Positions 60,650 through 64,000 of a stretch of DNA of 64,000 nucleotides are shown in pieces. The notes beneath the pieces were generated by a model. That model was given only the letters and a program-made list of their open reading frames with translations, ran no database searches and was not told the DNA's origin. Each line of letters starts with the position of its first letter. Positions within the stretch are counted from its first letter, which is position 1. A program made the translations under genes and the position numbers. The stretch is from DASXMR01 sp036495525 (GTDB lineage: Bacteria > Actinomycetota > Actinomycetes > Streptosporangiales > Streptosporangiaceae), in contig DASXMR010000010.1 of the NCBI GenBank assembly GCA_036495525.1, forward strand, positions 1 through 64,000, in the 5' to 3' direction.

Positions 60650-61030
60650 TGTGCCAGCACCTGAGCGCTGCCGGCGCGCGGTAGCTCAGCCCCGGCGCGG
60701 CTGAGGGCGATGGCGCCCGGGCCGGGCTGTCGGCCGGCGATGCGCACATTGCGGGCGTTGCCGTCGCGCCGCCGTGCCGTGGCCTGGCCGGGCTGGCTAG
60801 GAAGGCGATGGTGACGCTCGTCCGCCTCTCCCGCCGGTGGCCAGCTTCCATCCTTGTTGCCCGCAGCCGCTGATCGTGCTCCATCCCGACCGTCAGCGAG
60901 CCGGCTGCGGGTCATAGCCCGGCGCTATGCGTGCATGCAGGGTTGGCATTAGAGCCCGGGCGCGGTGCTTCCTAGGCTGGTCGGACAGGCCCCGGCCGGA
61001 CGAATGCCAGTGAGGAAGGCGGGTAACGAG
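60650..61030. other. 381-bp divergent region between exonuclease and cysteine dioxygenase
   Basis: No gene is supported. A CTCAGCC-N7-GGCTGAG hairpin lies at 60685-60705. The ribosome site GAGGAAGG for the dioxygenase is at 61012-61019. Both promoters must be here, but no clear -35/-10 pair stands out. Confidence 0.5.
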
Positions 61031-61591
61031 ATGACCATGACGAGCCCGGTCCGCAGCCGATGTCCGGGCGAGCTGGTGACGGCGATTCGCGGCATCACGG
61101 GGCAGCACGCCGACTGGCAGCAGACTGCGGCGCTGGTGGCCGCGCAACTACGGCGGCACCTGCCGGGCGCCGAGATCCTGACGCCCGGTGAGCGGTCAGG
61201 GTCCGCCGACGGCTACGTCAGCCACCTGCTGCACGCCGAGCCGGACGGCTCGTTCTCAGTGAACGCGCTGGTGTGGCGGCCAGGCCAGGTGACTCCGATC
61301 CACGATCACGTCGCCTGGTGCGTGTTCGGGGTGCTGCAGGGCACCGAGTACGAGGAGCTGTTCGCGCTGCGGCAGCGCGGGACCTGCCTGGCCGGGGTTG
61401 GCAGCAGCGAGAACGAGACCGGCGAGGTTAGCGGGTTCGCGCCGCCGGGCGACATCCACCGGGTGCGCAACCACGGCACCGGCATCGCGATCTCGCTGCA
61501 CGTTTACGGCGCCGACATCAGCAGGCTGGAGAGCAGCGTGCGCCGCGTCTACGACCTGCCGGTGCTGGCACCGGCCGGTCAGCCCGGCTAG
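61031..61591 (+). CDS. Cysteine dioxygenase-like cupin enzyme
   Basis: 186 residues from ATG after GAGGAAGG. The three-His iron site is visible: His91 and His93 in PIHDHVAWCV and His143 in DIHRVRNHG, matching the His86/88/140 set of animal cysteine dioxygenase. The FALRQ and GVLQGTEYEELF strands fit the cupin barrel. Cysteine dioxygenases oxidise Cys to cysteine sulfinate with Fe(II) and O2. Bacterial members may instead use 3-mercaptopropionate or other thiols. The last base triplets overlap the opposing GNAT stop. Confidence 0.88.
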   Translation: MTMTSPVRSRCPGELVTAIRGITGQHADWQQTAALVAAQLRRHLPGAEILTPGERSGSADGYVSHLLHAEPDGSFSVNALVWRPGQVTPIHDHVAWCVFGVLQGTEYEELFALRQRGTCLAGVGSSENETGEVSGFAPPGDIHRVRNHGTGIAISLHVYGADISRLESSVRRVYDLPVLAPAGQPG

Positions 61592-62199
61592 TACAGCGGC
61601 CTGACCAGCTCCTCTTCCCAGTGGTCAGGCTGCTCGGGCCGGACAAGCTGCCGCCGCCCGGTGCTGGAGAAGCCCATCCGGTGGTAGAACGCGCGGGCCC
61701 GCCCGTTGACGTCGGTCACCCAGAGCTGGACCCGCTCGGCGCCGTCGTCGTGCGCCCACCGGCAGACAGCCTGCACGAGTACGTCGGCGACGCCCCGCCC
61801 GCGTGCCATCGGGCCGACCCACATCGAGACCAGGTGCGCCGTGCCCGGTTCAGCATCGTCCCAGCCAGCCGCGGCGGCCGCCTGCTCGCTGATCCCGGCC
61901 GCGATCCCGGCGGGCTGGCCGTCCCGCCAGGCCATGAAGTACGCCGACCTGGCGATGCGACCGCGCCAGTCGGCCTCGCTGAGCCCTTCTTCGGAGGCCA
62001 GGGTCGAGCCGAATGCGGATGGCGCGTCGGCCAGCGCGGCGAGCCGCAGCTCGCGCAGGGCGGCCCAGTCGTCCGGCCGTACCCGGCGGATGAGCGTCTC
62101 GCTCACGCTTGTCATCCGCCGAGCGTGCAGCATCCTGGCGAGCCGGCGCAAATGCCTTTCGTCCGGCGCGCTGTCCGGTCCTTGCGGAACTTTCGCCAT
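61588..62199 (-). CDS. GNAT N-acetyltransferase
   Basis: 203 residues. The first ATG has an AAAGGAG ribosome site six bases upstream, so the N-terminal extension of about 28 residues before TLIRRVRPDD is probably real. The CoA loop is VSMWVGPMARGRGVADVLVQAV (R-G-x-G-V-A), with AFYHRMGFSSTG at the C-terminus. Acceptor unknown. Its stop codon overlaps that of the cysteine dioxygenase gene in a CTAG palindrome. Confidence 0.88.
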   Translation of the reverse strand: MAKVPQGPDSAPDERHLRRLARMLHARRMTSVSETLIRRVRPDDWAALRELRLAALADAPSAFGSTLASEEGLSEADWRGRIARSAYFMAWRDGQPAGIAAGISEQAAAAAGWDDAEPGTAHLVSMWVGPMARGRGVADVLVQAVCRWAHDDGAERVQLWVTDVNGRARAFYHRMGFSSTGRRQLVRPEQPDHWEEELVRPLY

Positions 62200-62250
62200 A
62201 GCGCTCCTTTCCCGGACCTATCCCTGGAGAACGGACACTAGGCTGGCGCA

Positions 62251-63177
62251 GTGGCGCACAGCACCGACCCGGCCGCGGCGCCCCGGTCCGACGTCGCCGC
62301 GCGTGCGCAGTGGCGGCGCGCTGGGCTCGGCCGGCTGCAGGCGCGGTTCACCGGGCTGTTCGCGTTCTTCGTGCTGATCCTGCTCATCCCGGCGGCGAGC
62401 TTCGGCACGATCCGGGCCGAGTGGGGACTGGCCTTAGGCCGGGCGCGGATCGTCCAAGCCACCGTCGTCGGCTCGTCGCCGTCAGCAGAGTTCAACCGCA
62501 ACTGCTCGATGACGGACATTCATGTCGTGTGGTCAGGACCGCCGGAGCCGGGAACGGGCTCGTTCAGCGTCTGTGACGATCGGGTCTCTGGGTACCGGCC
62601 AGGCGGTGTGGTCAGGGTCGCGGCGCTGCCGGGCGACAGCTCGGTGACCGCTGGCGAGAGCCGCGGCTCGGCCATCGCCGGAGTCGTCATCGAGAGCGTT
62701 TTCCTGCTGATCTGGCTGCTGTTCATCGGCGTGACCGGCTTGGCCGCGATCGTCGCGGTCACCGCGGCTCGCCGGTGGCGGCGGGCGGCGTGGCTGCCAG
62801 GGTCGGCGAGCCCTGGCGACGTGCCACGCGGCAGGCGGCGAGGAGGCACCCAGCGCGCGGTCATCTTCCTGGATCCCGGCTCGGTGCCGTGGGATCCGGG
62901 CAGCGATCCCCGCTGGACCGCCATGGCCGGCGGCCAGCCTTATGCGAGCGCAGCGTGGGCGGACGAATCCGGGCTGAGCCGCCGCACCGCGGCCGGCGTG
63001 AGCATCCTGCCCCGCCGCGACGGATCGCGGCTGCAGCAGGGTGACCAGGTCTGGCTGGCCCCGGCCGGGCTGACATTGCTGCGGCGCTACCGGACCTCGC
63101 CGTACGCGGTGGTCCGGGTGGCTGACAGCCGGGTCTTCTGGGCCACCGGACGGCGGCTGCCCGGCCGCGGCTGGTAG
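62251..63177 (+). CDS. Two-TM membrane protein with extracytoplasmic loop
   Basis: 308 residues from GTG. Membrane segments at about 34-53 and 143-173 enclose a loop with Cys85 and Cys108 that could form a disulfide outside the cell. The C-terminal 130 residues are cytoplasmic, with repeated basic stretches and a W-rich part (LDPGSVPWDPGSDPRW). I recognise no family. It lies between the GNAT gene and helY; mycobacteria also have a membrane protein gene beside helY, but homology was not tested. Confidence 0.75.
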   Translation: MAHSTDPAAAPRSDVAARAQWRRAGLGRLQARFTGLFAFFVLILLIPAASFGTIRAEWGLALGRARIVQATVVGSSPSAEFNRNCSMTDIHVVWSGPPEPGTGSFSVCDDRVSGYRPGGVVRVAALPGDSSVTAGESRGSAIAGVVIESVFLLIWLLFIGVTGLAAIVAVTAARRWRRAAWLPGSASPGDVPRGRRRGGTQRAVIFLDPGSVPWDPGSDPRWTAMAGGQPYASAAWADESGLSRRTAAGVSILPRRDGSRLQQGDQVWLAPAGLTLLRRYRTSPYAVVRVADSRVFWATGRRLPGRGW

Positions 63178-63265
63178 CCCCCAGGCCGCTATCGAGCCGA
63201 CAGCAGTCAGGCAGGCAGGGGGCGCGGCACGGCGTGAGCGCGCCGATGGCGAGCCCGGCTCGCTG

Positions 63266-64000
63266 TCAGCTCACCTGTGAGTAGGCGATCACGCCACGGC
63301 GCATGGCGGCGATGGCCGCCCGCGCTACTTCGCCCGTTCCCGGCGTAGGCGCCGCCGCGGCGATCTGGTCCAGCAAGTCGATCAGCTGCTTCACCGAGCG
63401 GACGAAGTCACCGGCGGTCAGGTCGGATGACAGCAGCTGCTCAAGCCGGCGCCCGCTGGCCCACGCGTGCGCGGTCCAGGCGAAGCCAGGGTCGGGCTCG
63501 CGCAGGAACGACAGGCCGTGCCGCTGCTCTACTTCGCTCAGCTCGGCCCAGAGCCCGGTCATCCCGGCGAGAACCGGGCGCACCTGGCCGGGCGGCAGCC
63601 GCGGCGGGCTCTGGTCGTCCGGCCGGCGCGTCTCGAAGGTCAGCGCGGACACGCAGGCCGCCAGCTCGGCCGGGCTCAGGCCGTCCCAGGTGCCGCGCCG
63701 GAGGCACTCGGAGACCAGCAAGTCGAGTTCGCTGTAGATGGCCGCCAGCGCACGCCCGGCGCCGGTCACCGAGTCGCCGCTGGTGTAACCGAGCTCATCG
63801 AGCACGGCGCAGACCCGGTCGAAGGTCCGCGCGATGACGTGCGTGCGCCCTGCTACCCGGCGGTCGAGCGCCGCGGCCTCGCGCTGCAGGCTCGCCTGCC
63901 TGGCGGCCTGCAGCGCGTGCTGCTCCCGGTCGGGGCAGTCGTGCACCGGGTGCTCTCGCAGCTGCCGCCGGAGCCGCTCGACCTGTGCGTCAGGTACCCG
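63266..64000 (-). CDS. helY: HelY-type DEAD/DEAH RNA helicase, C-terminal part only
   Basis: The frame is open to the right edge of the window; about 244 C-terminal residues are visible. They correspond to the DSHCT domain of Ski2/Mtr4-like helicases: VIARTFDRVCAVLDELGY, GRALAAIYSELDLLVSECLRRGTWDGLSPAELAACVSALTFETRR and GDFVRSVKQLIDLLDQIAAAA. The helicase core lies outside the window. These are ATP-dependent RNA helicases with a proposed role in RNA decay or processing. Identification rests on the C-terminal domain, but this is a highly characteristic region. Confidence 0.88.
   Translation of the reverse strand, partial: RVPDAQVERLRRQLREHPVHDCPDREQHALQAARQASLQREAAALDRRVAGRTHVIARTFDRVCAVLDELGYTSGDSVTGAGRALAAIYSELDLLVSECLRRGTWDGLSPAELAACVSALTFETRRPDDQSPPRLPPGQVRPVLAGMTGLWAELSEVEQRHGLSFLREPDPGFAWTAHAWASGRRLEQLLSSDLTAGDFVRSVKQLIDLLDQIAAAAPTPGTGEVARAAIAAMRRGVIAYSQVS

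Noticed and set aside
60675..60730. tRNA-like GTAGCTCAG sequence
   Set aside because: It resembles a D-arm but no T-loop (GGTTCGAATCC type), anticodon arm or acceptor pairing follows.

Overview
The window reads as a chromosomal segment of a very GC-rich Actinomycetota (actinomycete). The lineage signals are RbpA (an actinobacterial RNA-polymerase-binding protein), a polyprenol-phosphate-mannose synthase beside it, a HelY-type helicase near a stand-alone 5'-3' exonuclease, a GAF-ANTAR protein, STAND-type LuxR regulators, many GTG starts, and frequent 4-bp GTGA/ATGA gene overlaps. I cannot name the genus from sequence alone. I saw no rRNA or tRNA genes, CRISPR array, insertion sequence or prophage.

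Layout. 0-5.8 kb: secreted and exported proteins (a truncated secreted protein at the left edge, an S53 peptidase, a Tat-exported purple acid phosphatase) and a PLP enzyme. 5.8-16.4 kb: small lipid and housekeeping units (acyltransferase plus patatin, DUF1990 plus a TIGR01777 epimerase, methyltransferase, TMEM175-type channel), a metallo-beta-lactamase-fold gene broken by one in-frame TAG, a GAF-ANTAR sensor pair, and an alkylation-repair pair (Ada/AlkA fusion plus an O6-alkylguanine methyltransferase). 16.5-19.4 kb: a STAND/LuxR regulator. 19.5-22.4 kb: adenylate kinase, glycerate kinase and PRPP synthetase in one operon. 22.4-27.8 kb: RNA methylation and membrane genes, then GDPD, rbpA and ppm.

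28.5-38.7 kb is the most interesting part: acetyl-CoA synthetase, then a divergent lysine aminomutase locus. kdd-kamD-kamE-kal run leftward as a tightly coupled operon. kamA runs rightward, coupled to an APH-family kinase and an O-methyltransferase. Together these encode most of the L-lysine to beta-lysine to 3,5-diaminohexanoate to 3-aminobutyryl-CoA to crotonyl-CoA route known from anaerobic lysine fermenters, but the cleavage enzyme Kce is not in the window. The promoter region between the two arms holds AT-rich dyads that look like operators.

39-54.5 kb: a GntR regulator, a very large GH38 alpha-mannosidase, a second STAND/LuxR regulator, a truncated ANL (acyl-CoA synthetase-like) protein without catalytic motifs, an Lrp/AsnC regulator, and a complete sugar-type ABC importer (ATPase, lipoprotein, two permeases). 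54.4-64 kb: acyl-CoA dehydrogenase, M24 peptidase, SpoIIE-type phosphatase, DUF899, alpha/beta hydrolase, 5'-3' exonuclease, cysteine dioxygenase, GNAT, a two-TM membrane protein, and the C-terminal part of HelY cut by the right edge. All family names are from reading the translated sequences and recalling conserved motifs; no database search was run.
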